Part shown: one piece after another, positions 1-9,700 of the stretch | Numbering within the stretch: position 1 is the first letter of the stretch | Layout: each line of letters starts with the position of its first letter | Source: Paulinella micropora | Taxonomy: Eukaryota; Cercozoa; Imbricatea; Euglyphida; Paulinellidae | DNA: 64,000 nucleotides | Reading direction: 5' to 3' | Assembly (NCBI GenBank): GCA_019918135.1 | Contig: WBZZ01000897.1 | Location: forward strand, 419,501-483,500 | Notes under the pieces: model-generated | Seen by the model: the letters and a program-made list of their open reading frames with translations, nothing else | What the model was told of the DNA's origin: nothing | Database searches by the model: none | Program-made: the position numbers and the translations under genes

Positions 1-3
1 ACA

Positions 4-405
4 ATGGACCAAATGAAAAAATCGCTAGAAGCACAAGAAGCATTAAATAAAAATATAGGAAACAAACTAGAGGAGGCTAAATACAGATTAATGTTGAAGA
101 ATGGATTGTCAAATAGCAATGTTGAAAAAAAACTGACTATTAAAATTCTTGGTGAAGCACTAAGGGAAAAACTTGAAAATGAAGGCCACGATGTTAAGGG
201 ATGGAACCCAAGGGCATCATGGATAATAGACAAAATTATTGAACATAAAATAAATGTAGGAGACGAAAAGGACGAATTAAAAAAGAAACTCGCAGAATAT
301 TTGGGATTACAAACGGGAACTGGTTTAGAAGATTTGATTAATAAAGTGTTTTCCGTAAAAACATTTAAAAGTATTTATCACGAAAAGAATGGGTTCATTC
401 AATGA
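4..405 (+). CDS. Hypothetical protein, possibly 5'-truncated by the window edge
   Basis: A 133-residue charged, Lys/Glu-rich and probably helical protein with no signal peptide or membrane segment. I do not recognise a family. The ATG at base 4 may be internal, because no stop precedes it in the three bases available. Its TGA stop overlaps the ATG of the next gene (ATGA, 402-405), the tight packing usual in small DNA viruses, so it probably belongs to the same virion module as the protease that follows. Confidence 0.55.
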   Translation: MDQMKKSLEAQEALNKNIGNKLEEAKYRLMLKNGLSNSNVEKKLTIKILGEALREKLENEGHDVKGWNPRASWIIDKIIEHKINVGDEKDELKKKLAEYLGLQTGTGLEDLINKVFSVKTFKSIYHEKNGFIQ

Positions 406-1125
406 GAAAAAAAGATTATGTTAATGCTCTTATAAATAAATATAGAAATGAACAGCAACCAGAGCAACAGCAACCAGAGCACTCCAACGAAGTTGGAGAT
501 GCGTCCTTTGGACAGCAACCACAGACAGAGGAGGCAACCATACCCCCGAGCGTCGCGGAGCCACAGCAACCAGAGCCAGCCACAGCAAGAGGAGCCAGAG
601 CCACAGCAAGAGGAGCCACAGCAACAGGGTGAGGGGCGGGGACTAATGACTAATGAAATAGACGACATAATGAAAAAATATGGATGGTATCTCGGAGCGA
701 TAGCCAGTGATGAAATCTACAAGTTGAAGCCCGGAAGCAGAAAGCGATACGGATTTATTATGAATTTGGACAATCACAAACAAGCGGGGTCTCATTGGAT
801 TGCTATATGGGTAAGTCTGGATAAAGACAGAAGTGTTGAAGTGTATGACCCATTAGCACTTTACGAGCCGACGGAAGACTTTCAGCAACAAATGAAAAGA
901 CTAATTGACCAAAGCCACCCCGATAGTTATTTATTAATGAAGGTTAATCAAGTAAAACAACAATCAGACACATCGGATACCTGCGGATGGCATAGTATGA
1001 GGTTTTTAATGGAGCGAGCAAAAGGTATTAAATTCAAATTTGCCAGTGGCTACACAGACTTAAAAGAAGAAGGAGCAGAAAAATTAAAAGCACAGAATGG
1101 TTATGGATTTGACACCTTTTTGTAA
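402..1125 (+). CDS. Ulp1/adenain-type cysteine protease with Q/E/P-rich N-terminal extension, frame broken
   Basis: The catalytic domain reads in the frame that ends at 1125. His lies in HWIAIWV (codon at 793), Asp in VYDPLA (847), and Cys in DTCGWHSMRF (982), the H-D-C order of C48/C5 maturation proteases used by Polintons, virophages and adenoviruses to process capsid proteins. A different frame starts at ATG 402 and runs to 632 with a Lys/Arg-rich start and then Gln/Pro/Glu repeats. The protease frame carries the same kind of repeats from about 560 to 640. The simplest reading is one gene from 402 with a frame change inside the CAG/CCA-rich repeats. If the protease is instead separate, ATG 646 is a good start. 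Fold assignment is firm; the start is not. Confidence 0.75.
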
Positions 1126-1134
1126 AAGATATTT

Positions 1135-1146
1135 TCTAATATATAG
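1135..1146 (+). promoter_or_regulatory. TCTA/TATATAG-like AT motif upstream of penton gene
   Basis: TCTAATATATAG lies about 40 bases before the penton ATG. Related TCTATA or TATATAG strings sit upstream of the capsid gene (2028-2040), the 5778 gene (5781-5790), the 5461 gene and the 10576 gene. Mavirus-type virophages use a TCTA-centred late promoter, so this is a candidate viral promoter; that link is an inference. Confidence 0.3.
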
Positions 1147-1158
1147 ATTTTTGAGGTT

Positions 1159-1186
1159 GTAGGTGGTTTTTATAAAAAGCACCTAC
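1159..1186. promoter_or_regulatory. 28-bp near-perfect palindrome abutting penton start codon
   Basis: The two 14-base halves are complementary at 13 of 14 positions; the only mismatch is 1166/1179. The palindrome ends one base before the ATG at 1188. It could act as a dimeric protein-binding site, a terminator for the protease transcript, or a hairpin in the penton leader. Confidence 0.55.
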
Positions 1187-1187
1187 G

Positions 1188-1958
1188 ATGGAGTATAAAG
1201 GAGGCAGGTCGAGCGGTATATACTACATAAATAGTAAAAATAGAATAACGGGAACAGACAGCGACTTTACACACGAAGTCAATATGAAGGGGCTAGACAA
1301 TCCCACACATTGTAAAATTCTTCATATTTATGTGCCGAAATCGTATTACTCTGTGGCTTCACCATATAATACTTTTACATTATCAGAAGACGGTTATGAG
1401 GCTTTAATTACAATACCTGAGGGCAACTACACAATGAACAACTTAAAAAATAAGTTGTCTGAGATACTGACGGCAGAAAGTCCGAATGACTATACTTATG
1501 TTGTCTCAAGCAACAATACAAACACAGAAGCAGAGGATGGCAAATTAACATTCAGTGTGTCAAATAATGGAGGTATTCAACCGCGGTTTATATTTGATGG
1601 TGAGACACGTATTCATGAGGTAATGGGTTTTGATAGAAATTCAACATATTTCTTTGCTAATGATTTTATTAAATCGCCAAACGTAATTATTCTAACTGGT
1701 GAAAAGACTTTATACCTTCAATCGGACTTAGTTGGTGAAGGAGATAATCATGTGCTTCAAGAAATATACACTGCCAACGAAATTCCTTTTGGTTCTGTCA
1801 TTTACGACGGCTCTGGTAGTGAATACGGAAAAACATTGTCCACTAATTCAAATAACGTATTCAGGTTTTACTTGACGGACGAAAACGACCAAGCAATTAA
1901 TCTTAATGGTTTAGGTATCGTTATGACTTTATTGGTTATCGTGAAACAATTATTTTAG
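1188..1958 (+). CDS. Penton (minor capsid) protein, Polinton type
   Basis: A 256-residue single-jelly-roll vertex protein of the icosahedral capsid. The recognisable pattern is an N-terminal YYINSKNRI strand, then a hydrophobic IYVPKSYYSV segment with NTFTL, then IPEGNYT at about residue 76 followed by a helix (NNLKNKL). These are the conserved blocks of Polinton and Polinton-like-virus pentons. It is open throughout, starts at ATG 1188, and sits between protease and major capsid protein in the usual virion gene order. Function is inferred from motif pattern and neighbours. Confidence 0.75.
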   Translation: MEYKGGRSSGIYYINSKNRITGTDSDFTHEVNMKGLDNPTHCKILHIYVPKSYYSVASPYNTFTLSEDGYEALITIPEGNYTMNNLKNKLSEILTAESPNDYTYVVSSNNTNTEAEDGKLTFSVSNNGGIQPRFIFDGETRIHEVMGFDRNSTYFFANDFIKSPNVIILTGEKTLYLQSDLVGEGDNHVLQEIYTANEIPFGSVIYDGSGSEYGKTLSTNSNNVFRFYLTDENDQAINLNGLGIVMTLLVIVKQLF

Positions 1959-2027
1959 TTTATTTAATTCATTTTTCAATTTGTTGAAATCCAAGTGATT
2001 GATATTTATTTTAATTATTTATTTTTT

Positions 2028-2040
2028 TCTATAAATATAT
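2028..2040 (+). promoter_or_regulatory. TATA-like motif upstream of major capsid gene
   Basis: TCTATAAATATAT lies 45 bases upstream of the capsid ATG at 2085 in a T-rich leader without other coding potential. Confidence 0.35.
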
Positions 2041-2084
2041 TTCGTGTATTAATCAACTTACACCACTTAAAAACAAAACAAAAA

Positions 2085-3572
2085 ATGCCCGTCCAATACG
2101 GAGGAGAACTAGTCCATCAGACAAAGGAACTGTTGTCAGGAAAGTATGAATTAAATAAACTTACCAGCCGTGAAGGGTCGGCAAATGTGAATCTCACTAC
2201 TGCTGGAGGTCTGGAAAGCACATTTGAAATTCCTACCCGTCCTTTGAGCCTTGCGAGGTCTGTGTTGCGATTTACTTACACACCAACAGGCAATGGTGCT
2301 AATACATACAATCGTATTTTTATGGATTGTCTGTCTATGATTAAAACGATTGAACTTCGTAGCCGAAGCGGGCAGTATCTGTGTAATCTTCAACATGTTG
2401 GAAATTACACTAAGATGATTTGGAAACCTGAGATTAGTTTTGAAAAATTTAAGGCCTTGGAAAATCACGGAGACTATGATACCGCCACAGAAGGCAAAAC
2501 TGGCTCTGGTGCGATGCTTCAAAAGTGTAATGTTGGAAAGATTGTTGTAGGAAGTAGAACTGAAAAGAAGGCAATTGGCCATGCTGTTGATACTGCTGGA
2601 CTCATAACAGCAGTTAATAATTACTATAAAGTCCCGAGTGTGAATGCTCGGCGTTTTAACGACAGCGCGACTGCTACAAGCGGTGCGGGAAATTACAACC
2701 TTGTTAATGTAGATTATGATGAGGCGAAGTATTTTGAAGGTGGTAGTAATAATGGTGCAGACCCTGTTATCAGTGTTAAACTTCCTTTGGGAATGCTATT
2801 TGGAACAATTTTTGAACTGGATAAGACAATCGGTTTCAATGAAATTTTGGATATGCGTATTGTGTGGGAGGCAACCAATCGTACTTTCTTCTATGGAACT
2901 GATGTTAGTGCTATCTCTGCTGGTGCTGCAGCAAATGCTGTTGGTGCTACTATTTCTGATTTGAATTTGTTTCTCGCCGTGGAAACTGATCCTAATGTTA
3001 TTCTTGGTGTCCAACAGAAGATCGCTGGTGAAGGCTTTCCATTTAAGATTGAATATCCCATTGCTTGGAAACAAAATCTTCAAACAGGACAGCAAAATTT
3101 TGTCATAAAGATGAACCGCTCACAGGGTGAAAGAATTCGTCGTATTTATACTTCCGCTTTCAACAATACTGAGACTTCTTACACTGCTTTTGATAATGAT
3201 AATAGAACTGATGGTGTTGCAGCCCCAAATACTGCTTCAAAGAAAATTAAGACATACTACACAACCCTTGATGGAACTCGTCTTCAACAATTTGATGTTG
3301 ATACTTTGAAGAATGAGGATTATATGCTTTTGAAAAATAAATTAAAGGGGAGTGCCATTTTGAATTCAAATGTGTATCACTATAACTGGTTTCATGTTGA
3401 TTCCTTTGATAATAACCGCCCGCTGTGCGATAAGGATACCGACGGCTATGAGGTAAGCGGTCTGAGCCTTGACACTGAGAGACGATATGAATTCTCTTCA
3501 ACCACTGCGGGAAACAATCTCAATCACTACACATTTGCCATTCTTCAACGAAGTGTGCTTGAAGGGGATTGA
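2085..3572 (+). CDS. Major capsid protein, double jelly roll
   Basis: A 495-residue protein starting at ATG 2085 (MPVQYGGELV). The frame is open further upstream to a GTG at 1995, but that stretch is AT-rich leader with poor coding character. Position directly after the penton, length close to 500 residues, beta-rich composition, and a C-terminal domain with a FHVDSFDNNRPL-like strand and a final antiparallel block fit the hexon-like capsid proteins of Polintons and Polinton-like viruses. It would form the pseudo-hexameric capsomers. The gene is intact. Identification rests on context and general pattern; a structure prediction would confirm the two jelly rolls. Confidence 0.75.
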   Translation: MPVQYGGELVHQTKELLSGKYELNKLTSREGSANVNLTTAGGLESTFEIPTRPLSLARSVLRFTYTPTGNGANTYNRIFMDCLSMIKTIELRSRSGQYLCNLQHVGNYTKMIWKPEISFEKFKALENHGDYDTATEGKTGSGAMLQKCNVGKIVVGSRTEKKAIGHAVDTAGLITAVNNYYKVPSVNARRFNDSATATSGAGNYNLVNVDYDEAKYFEGGSNNGADPVISVKLPLGMLFGTIFELDKTIGFNEILDMRIVWEATNRTFFYGTDVSAISAGAAANAVGATISDLNLFLAVETDPNVILGVQQKIAGEGFPFKIEYPIAWKQNLQTGQQNFVIKMNRSQGERIRRIYTSAFNNTETSYTAFDNDNRTDGVAAPNTASKKIKTYYTTLDGTRLQQFDVDTLKNEDYMLLKNKLKGSAILNSNVYHYNWFHVDSFDNNRPLCDKDTDGYEVSGLSLDTERRYEFSSTTAGNNLNHYTFAILQRSVLEGD

Positions 3573-3646
3573 AATCCTAATGTCGTAGATATTTATGAAA
3601 CCGATAAAAAGAAAGAAAATTATTTTTTGTTTCATATACACAAACA

Positions 3647-4887
3647 ATGACTACTCACCTGAGAAATTTAATCGCACAAAATCCAGACAAAAAATTTATA
3701 AATGTCAAAGTCGGATATGACAGACACGTTGAAACTAATCATATGAAGACTGCTTTTGGTGAAACCCTAACCAGTTCCTTAACGCCTGTATTACAGGAAA
3801 TCTTTCCATATACCATTAATACACGGATATGGACATTAACAGAAACAAAGGCGTCCGTTTCATTTCTGAATAATATGGCGGAATTAAAAACGACTGCTAA
3901 TGCTACCGCTGATGCTAGTATGGTAAGCAAAAGAAAAATAAAATATCGCACAGGTATGGGTGCTGTAGCCCGCTTCACTGCTTTATGGACAACAGACGAA
4001 ACCGAAGATTATTATTCGTGGATAGGTATCGGAGATAACGATTTATCTAATGGTTTCTACTTTTACAAAACCAGAGATGAAGGAATGATTATTCTACATT
4101 GTATAGGAGGAACCCCAAACGCATTTTATCAAGCGTACTGGGATGACCCGTGCGACGGAACAGTAGATATGCCTGTATTAGACTGGACAAAGGGAAATGT
4201 ATTTCAAATTCAATTTCAATACTTAGGTTTTGGTGCTATTAAGTTTTCTATTGAAAATCCGAAGACAGGTGAATTTCAGTTAGTCCATACGAGTAAGTAT
4301 GCAAATGACAACACAGGTGTCAGTCTGCGGAATACTACATTACCATTTGCAGCACGAATTATTAATAATAATGTTGGAGTTGGAATACAAAGACTGAAGA
4401 CAGCCAGTTGTAGTTTGTTTGTTGAAGGCACCAACACTATTAATACAAGTATTACAAATACGGCGGAAGGGAGTGAAGCAGGTAATATAACTGAAAGCCC
4501 CATTTTAAGTATCAGGAATAAAGCACTATTCAATAATAGCCTAACCAACAATTCAAATGTCTTTCCTTCGTTGATAAGTATTACTAATGAAGATACTAAG
4601 GCTAATATCGTCGGAATGGTATTGAACGGAACACTGACAGGGGCGGGTTTTGCTGATGTTGATGCCAAACTTCAATTGTAGATACAGACACAAAAGCAAC
4701 TGCGATTGCGAACGGAACAACAATTTTTAAGATTTATGTTAATGCTACCTCAACTCAACAAATTAATCTAAGAACCTACGATATTCAATTAACACCGAAC
4801 GATGTTTTGACATTCACACAAAAGGCTGTGTCGGCAGGTGGAAAATGTAATATTAATGTTATTGCTAACTTTATAGAGGATCAATAG
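3647..4887 (+). CDS. Fibre/receptor-binding-like virion protein with C-terminal frameshift
   Basis: The first frame (3647-4681, 344 residues) starts at ATG after a T-rich leader. It is beta-rich with an aromatic block resembling lectin or concanavalin-type sugar-binding folds (YYSWIGIGDND, NGFYFYK, then FQIQFQYLGFGAIKF), and then a long Asn/Thr-rich beta region. It stops at 4679-4681, but coding quality continues without interruption in the next frame to a TAG at 4885-4887, about 70 more residues of the same Asn/Thr-rich type. The shift must lie between 4663 and 4681, because the second frame has stops just upstream. Virion surface or fibre role is inferred from composition and from its place after the capsid gene; no enzyme motif is seen. 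Confidence 0.55.
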
Positions 4888-4990
4888 ATATTTGATTTTT
4901 AAACGATTTTCTTTTCAGACTACGTCTTCAACAAACATCGTGAAATGAAAAATGAAAAAAAATAAAACGAAAGACGATGTTTTGTGATGA

Positions 4991-5011
4991 CAAAGTCAGA
5001 ACAAAATATCA
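4991..5011 (+). repeat. Left arm of inverted repeat flanking two-gene cassette
   Basis: This 21-bp arm matches the reverse complement of 5827-5847 at 20 of 21 positions. The two arms bracket exactly the two short - strand genes at 5009-5778. Confidence 0.65.
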
Positions 5012-5461
5012 TTTATTTATTTTTTGGTATCTTTCTTTTACAACACGAATAACATCGCTTGCTTTCCTTAATATACAACCTTCTTCTGTACATTCTATAG
5101 CACTCTCTTTATCACCTACGGATGTAGCAGTCGCTATCTCTTCTCCTACATTAGCCTTGATTTCGGTAATTCCAGTCTCTTTTAAATCAGTCGCCTTAAA
5201 AGGAGTGCTCTCTTCTTGCTGACCGAAGGTCGCATCTTCAACTACGTTGGAGTTATCTATTATGGCTTCCAATGGAATAACTACTTTCACATTATATCCT
5301 TCGTCTGTAGCTTTCGCTGTGTCGTCCCTCGGCTTGTATTGCTCATAGAAAGAAACAATGTCAGGCTTAGTCCATTTAATCGTTGGCTTTTTAATAGAGC
5401 CATCAAGGTTCCATTTTTCAATTTCGTTCAAGTAGTCCTGTTTGGTACTCAGGTCGGTCAT
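5009..5461 (-). CDS. Hypothetical acidic protein sharing a motif with the protease extension
   Basis: A 150-residue protein, unrecognised. It has a charged N-terminus (WNLDGSIKKPTIKW), a central acidic stretch and a C-terminal helix. Residues around 70-85 contain NVVEDATFGQQEE, which parallels NEVGDASFGQQPQ in the N-terminal part of the protease gene. The DNA of the two motifs agrees at 32 of 37 positions, so this is a shared segment and not chance. ATG at 5461 is preceded on its strand by TATATATAAG. The stop lies inside a 21-bp inverted repeat. Confidence 0.55.
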   Translation of the reverse strand: MTDLSTKQDYLNEIEKWNLDGSIKKPTIKWTKPDIVSFYEQYKPRDDTAKATDEGYNVKVVIPLEAIIDNSNVVEDATFGQQEESTPFKATDLKETGITEIKANVGEEIATATSVGDKESAIECTEEGCILRKASDVIRVVKERYQKINK

Positions 5462-5490
5462 CTTATATATAAAGATTTAATTTTATTTTA

Positions 5491-5778
5491 TTATAAATAT
5501 TTTTTTACTTCACTTTTAATGTCTGTAAATTTTTCAAACCACGGCTGTTTCAAAACCAATTCAAGGTATGGTTTATCAATAGTTGCAACATCTTGAATTT
5601 TCTTACCTTTATACTTACCGAATGGAAAAATATCCCTTGGCTTGCCTGCCCGTGCATTTTCAATCATTTGGATTTCGTCAGTAATTATCTTTTTAACATC
5701 GGTAAGAGAAAATGTTTGTTTTTTATTTTCAATAGAGAGTTTCTCAAACTTCTCGCATAGTCTGGTGAGGGTGGTCAT
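5491..5778 (-). CDS. Small protein with ExoX-like C-terminal domain
   Basis: A 95-residue protein. Its second half reads FPFGKYKGKKIQDVA followed by YLELVLKQPWF and a C-terminal KKYL, the pattern of the ExoX-like C-terminal domain (formerly grouped with DUF3820). That domain is found at the end of exonuclease X-type proteins and as stand-alone small proteins in phages and large DNA viruses. No exonuclease DEDD core is present, so a catalytic role is unlikely; a nucleic-acid-binding accessory role beside the polymerase is an inference. A CTATATAG motif precedes ATG 5778. Confidence 0.65.
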   Translation of the reverse strand: MTTLTRLCEKFEKLSIENKKQTFSLTDVKKIITDEIQMIENARAGKPRDIFPFGKYKGKKIQDVATIDKPYLELVLKQPWFEKFTDIKSEVKKYL

Positions 5779-5826
5779 TGGTCTATATAGAGTGGTAAAA
5801 AATTTTATGGAAAAAAATTAATTATT

Positions 5827-5847
5827 TGATATTTTGTTCTGACTTCG
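5827..5847 (-). repeat. Right arm of inverted repeat flanking two-gene cassette
   Basis: Partner of 4991-5011 (20 of 21 positions). It lies in a 210-base gap without coding capacity, between the ExoX-C-like gene and the polymerase C-terminus. Confidence 0.65.
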
Positions 5848-5991
5848 TTTTATACTTTGATGGCTGACGATGTTTGAGAATAAGCGAGAGTGCGTAGAAG
5901 CGCAATTCTCAAATATCATTAATATCCAAAGGGTCTAGTTTCAATCGCATTCTCTACAATTCCGATAACTTGTCTTTTCGTATATGTAAAA

Positions 5992-6723
5992 CTAAATATC
6001 TTTTCTAAGTATTCGCTTGTTATTTTTTTTTTGTTTATCTCGCGTTATCTTGTTGTTTTCTATTATAACTACTTTTCCAGATTTCTCAATTCGCTTTGCA
6101 ATCCGTAATTCTTCATCAGTCTCCAACAATTCAGCCAGTTCATTTTTACCATTCTCAAATAATTCAGTGTTTGTAATACCTAGCCCACAACTTATTACAC
6201 TTAACATATTCGGTAAATTCAATGCTTTTTTCGTTTCATAATTCATACTAAATCCTTTTACTTTCATACTGGCCTTACCATTATCTAATAAGTATCCATA
6301 ACATTTCGGCCCGCCTCCGACAAAGGTTTTTATTTTTGCTCCTTTCAATTCATCAGTCCAATCTCCAAGTAAATCGCCTGTCTCTACATCTGCCTCATTA
6401 ATTTCTTTGTTAGTTGTATATATTACACTGTCTGTGTCATGATACAATATCCTATTGCCTAATCTGTCCATCATATTGTAAAGTCTCATTCTCGCATGGC
6501 ATGTAGTAAATAAAGCAACTATAATATTTGTTTTAATCGGGTCGCTCACCGCGTCCTGTTTTAAGTCATAACTGGCTTCTATAATTTGGTCGTTAATTAT
6601 GTTAATATTTATATTATCCACTGATTTATCGTTCAATAGTTTGTATAAGGTTTCTTTATCCTTTATCATTTTGTTCTGTGTTTTATTTTGTTTTTGTCCA
6701 AACTTTCCCCATAAAGAGTTCAA
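5992..6723 (-). CDS. Protein-primed DNA polymerase B, C-terminal fragment
   Basis: This fragment carries the end of palm motif B (NSLWGKFGQ at its very start) and motif C YHDTDS at about residue 95, whose aspartates bind catalytic metals, followed by the thumb. It continues the polymerase of 6720-9908 in another frame. The first codon is TTG within the overlap, so it is not an independent gene. The strongly basic C-terminus is intact. Confidence 0.85.
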   Translation of the reverse strand: MNSLWGKFGQKQNKTQNKMIKDKETLYKLLNDKSVDNININIINDQIIEASYDLKQDAVSDPIKTNIIVALFTTCHARMRLYNMMDRLGNRILYHDTDSVIYTTNKEINEADVETGDLLGDWTDELKGAKIKTFVGGGPKCYGYLLDNGKASMKVKGFSMNYETKKALNLPNMLSVISCGLGITNTELFENGKNELAELLETDEELRIAKRIEKSGKVVIIENNKITRDKQKKNNKRILRKDI

Positions 6724-9700
6724 GCAACTGCTCTCCGTCCTTCATTTTTGAATATTTTGCTTTCATCCATCTTTACACCCATTTTGGCTTCCATGCTGTT
6801 TATGTAATTTTGCTTTTCTGCTTCAGTATTACATCCCGCGGGGTACCCGCTGGACTCTTGTTTTACTTTCAAGAATGTCTTTATGTATTCTTTGAATAAG
6901 CTACTGCTTTGTTCTTTCCAGTGCCATACTTCATATACTTTTATCAACTTATACCCTTTGTCTAAGGCCTTATAAATTTCTGGAGTTGCCCATGTACCAG
7001 TTATTGCTCGTTCTTTATCTGTGTGCTTACATTCTCCGTGTTGCTCGGTCATTCCGCACTTATCGCATAAGTAATACATCATCTTACCTCTGTCCGCCTT
7101 CGGTAAGACTGGGTGTAGTAAGCCTCTGGGTGGTAGCATCTTAACCTTAGCCACTCCAAAATATTCTCTGTTTATAATTTTGCTTTTCATTTCATTTCTT
7201 TCGTAGTCATTATTTGGTCTAATAATTATATGGTGCCCGCTTGGATAAAGGTCGTAATACATCACGGTCGGATAAAGTGAGCATATGTCAATATATTTCG
7301 CATACTCATTATCATGTCGTGATTTCCAATATAATTTCAGAGCATTCACTCTACCTCCAAACATTGCCTTTCGTGGGTTTAGTCCTTCTTGTTCCGTAAT
7401 TCGTTCGTTTGTATCCTCTGCCAGTCTTTCACTGGTTTTCATCAGGCTCCATTCGCACTCCCAGATACTTATTACTTTTGCTTGTTCGTTAAGTTGTTTT
7501 TCTCTTCTCATTGTTTCCTTGTATAGTTCGCCCATTGTCTTATTCTTCTTCACATTCAAAGCATTGCTATTCCAACACTTATCACATCCGTGCCAATGAC
7601 ACCCGTAAAACTCATAAGCGGTTTTGTTTTTCTCATCCCATCCATCTACATACACACGAGATTGCCCGAGTTGAAACATTTTTTCACCTCCGTTGAATGC
7701 GTGTTTAATATCAGTTTTATCTAACCTGCTTCTGTATGCTAACCATTCTACACAAGCCCTATAAGTCATCCTGTTTTGCTTTTCCGCTTTCAATATCGCA
7801 ATTGAATTCTCTGGCATAAACTGAGCACGATACAAAGCCATAACACAACTCGCAATAGTTGTATATTGAAAAGGGTCGATACCAAACTCTAGAAACTGGT
7901 TTCTAAAATCTATACAACCCTTCCTCAGTATATCAACATCTGAATGACAATACTCTGCGATTTCCTTTGCCATATCAAACCTGTTATGTGCTTTCACTTG
8001 TTCGTCATACCATTCAAGAAATTCTTTTCGTTTATCTCCTCGCATCGTGTCGTAGCCGTAATGTTTCTTATGTGGCATTACACCGACATAGTTTCTATTT
8101 TTTGCCGTATTGAAGAAGTGCGGGAAGAAACCTTTCTTAAGTTCCGTAAGTCCGAATGTCTTTGGAAAGTCTGACAATGGCATCGTAAGAAAACTTAGGC
8201 TGTCTATAAAGCGATACTTCTTAAGTGTCATCATCATAATCTTTCCACCTTCATAGATTACAAATGGAGTTTGTCCATTATCAACCAACCACTTAAGAAT
8301 AAACTGACGATCATAACCGCGGGCATTGTGCGCGATAAATGTAAATCCGCTGTGTTTAGTGTCAAAAGCCCAATTACAGAAATCTTGAATGTTCTTGTGA
8401 ATTACTGGCGGTTCCTTTGCATCGCAAGACTGGCTTTCCGCATGATTAACAATGTGCTCGCCTGTGTCCTGTGTCGCTTCAAAGTCAAAGAATATGTATT
8501 GCTCTGACGGCGGTAATATTTCTTTTTGGACTATTTCACATTGGTGTTCAAGCGGTTTCACTAGTTTGCAATTTCGGCATTTCGCATATCCGCATTTGTG
8601 CTCATCCTTCTTTCTGTAATTAAGACCGCACGATTTACATTTCGCTTTAACATCGCAGTTTGTCGTCATGTGATTATTAAAGCATTCAGTGTTTGGAAAC
8701 TTTCTATTACACCTCTCACATTCTTTCCACTGGCTCTTGTCATTTATTCCCTTACATCCGTTGGTTTCACAGATACTACATTTGGCTTCACAGGCATGTC
8801 TTTCCTTATACCCTCTTAGACATAACTCACAGAAATTCTTTTTTCCTAGCATAGACTTCATGTTAGTTATGGCATCGTAATGTCCTTCAGTCTTTAGAAT
8901 GTAAAGGTTAGTCAGCCGTTCTCCGTTCGCATTAAGTAGTTCTGTTTTATAAATGATTTTGTCAGGAAATTCAACAATAACCAGATTGTATTTAATGTGA
9001 TTAGCAAATGTATTAATTTCTGGTATTCCACACACATCCTTTATGATCTTTGCTTCATCGTGTAAAGACTCGGCCATTTCCTGCTGTATCCTTCGTCCTC
9101 GCATAATTTGCGAGAATTTTTGGTGTTTTTCAATTTTTGCTTTTACTACAACGATTGCTCGTGCTAAGCATAAGTTATCGCTGTTTGTAATACAGATTAC
9201 TCCTTTCTTTCTGTAAATATCCAATTTGTTCAAAACCTGTAGCCTTGTCCCGCCCGTCGGCATTTTAACAGATTTCAATACAAATTTTAATTTATCAAAG
9301 TTTATTCCGTTCTCATCCATGTAAAGACTTTCGTTGCTTTGAAATATTGCTGACAATCTTTCTAAAACTTTTTCAACCGAGATTTGATTAACTTTGTGTA
9401 AGCCTGTTGATACTTTTCCATAGTAATCAACAAACTCAATACCTAGGCTAACCTTAATATCTTGTTGTGCTTGTCGTTTTACAAAGTCGCTCAACACAAT
9501 CTCAATAAATCTTATCACATCGCGCATCGTAAATGATCGGAAGTTGCCGTTAATCCTTACCGCATATCGGCTTTCATTTATTCCTAGTTCGTGTTCCTTG
9601 CTGTCGTCCCTTATGATATCATAATTACCATACCGCAACAAGTCTCTGTAATTTTCTTTCATCTCTTTTTTCTCTTCAATCGTAGGTAAAGGTGGTGCTA

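Noticed and set aside
399..668. Leu/Cys-rich - strand frames opposite the protease leader
   Set aside because: Reverse-strand shadow of the CAG/CCA repeats; no independent coding support.
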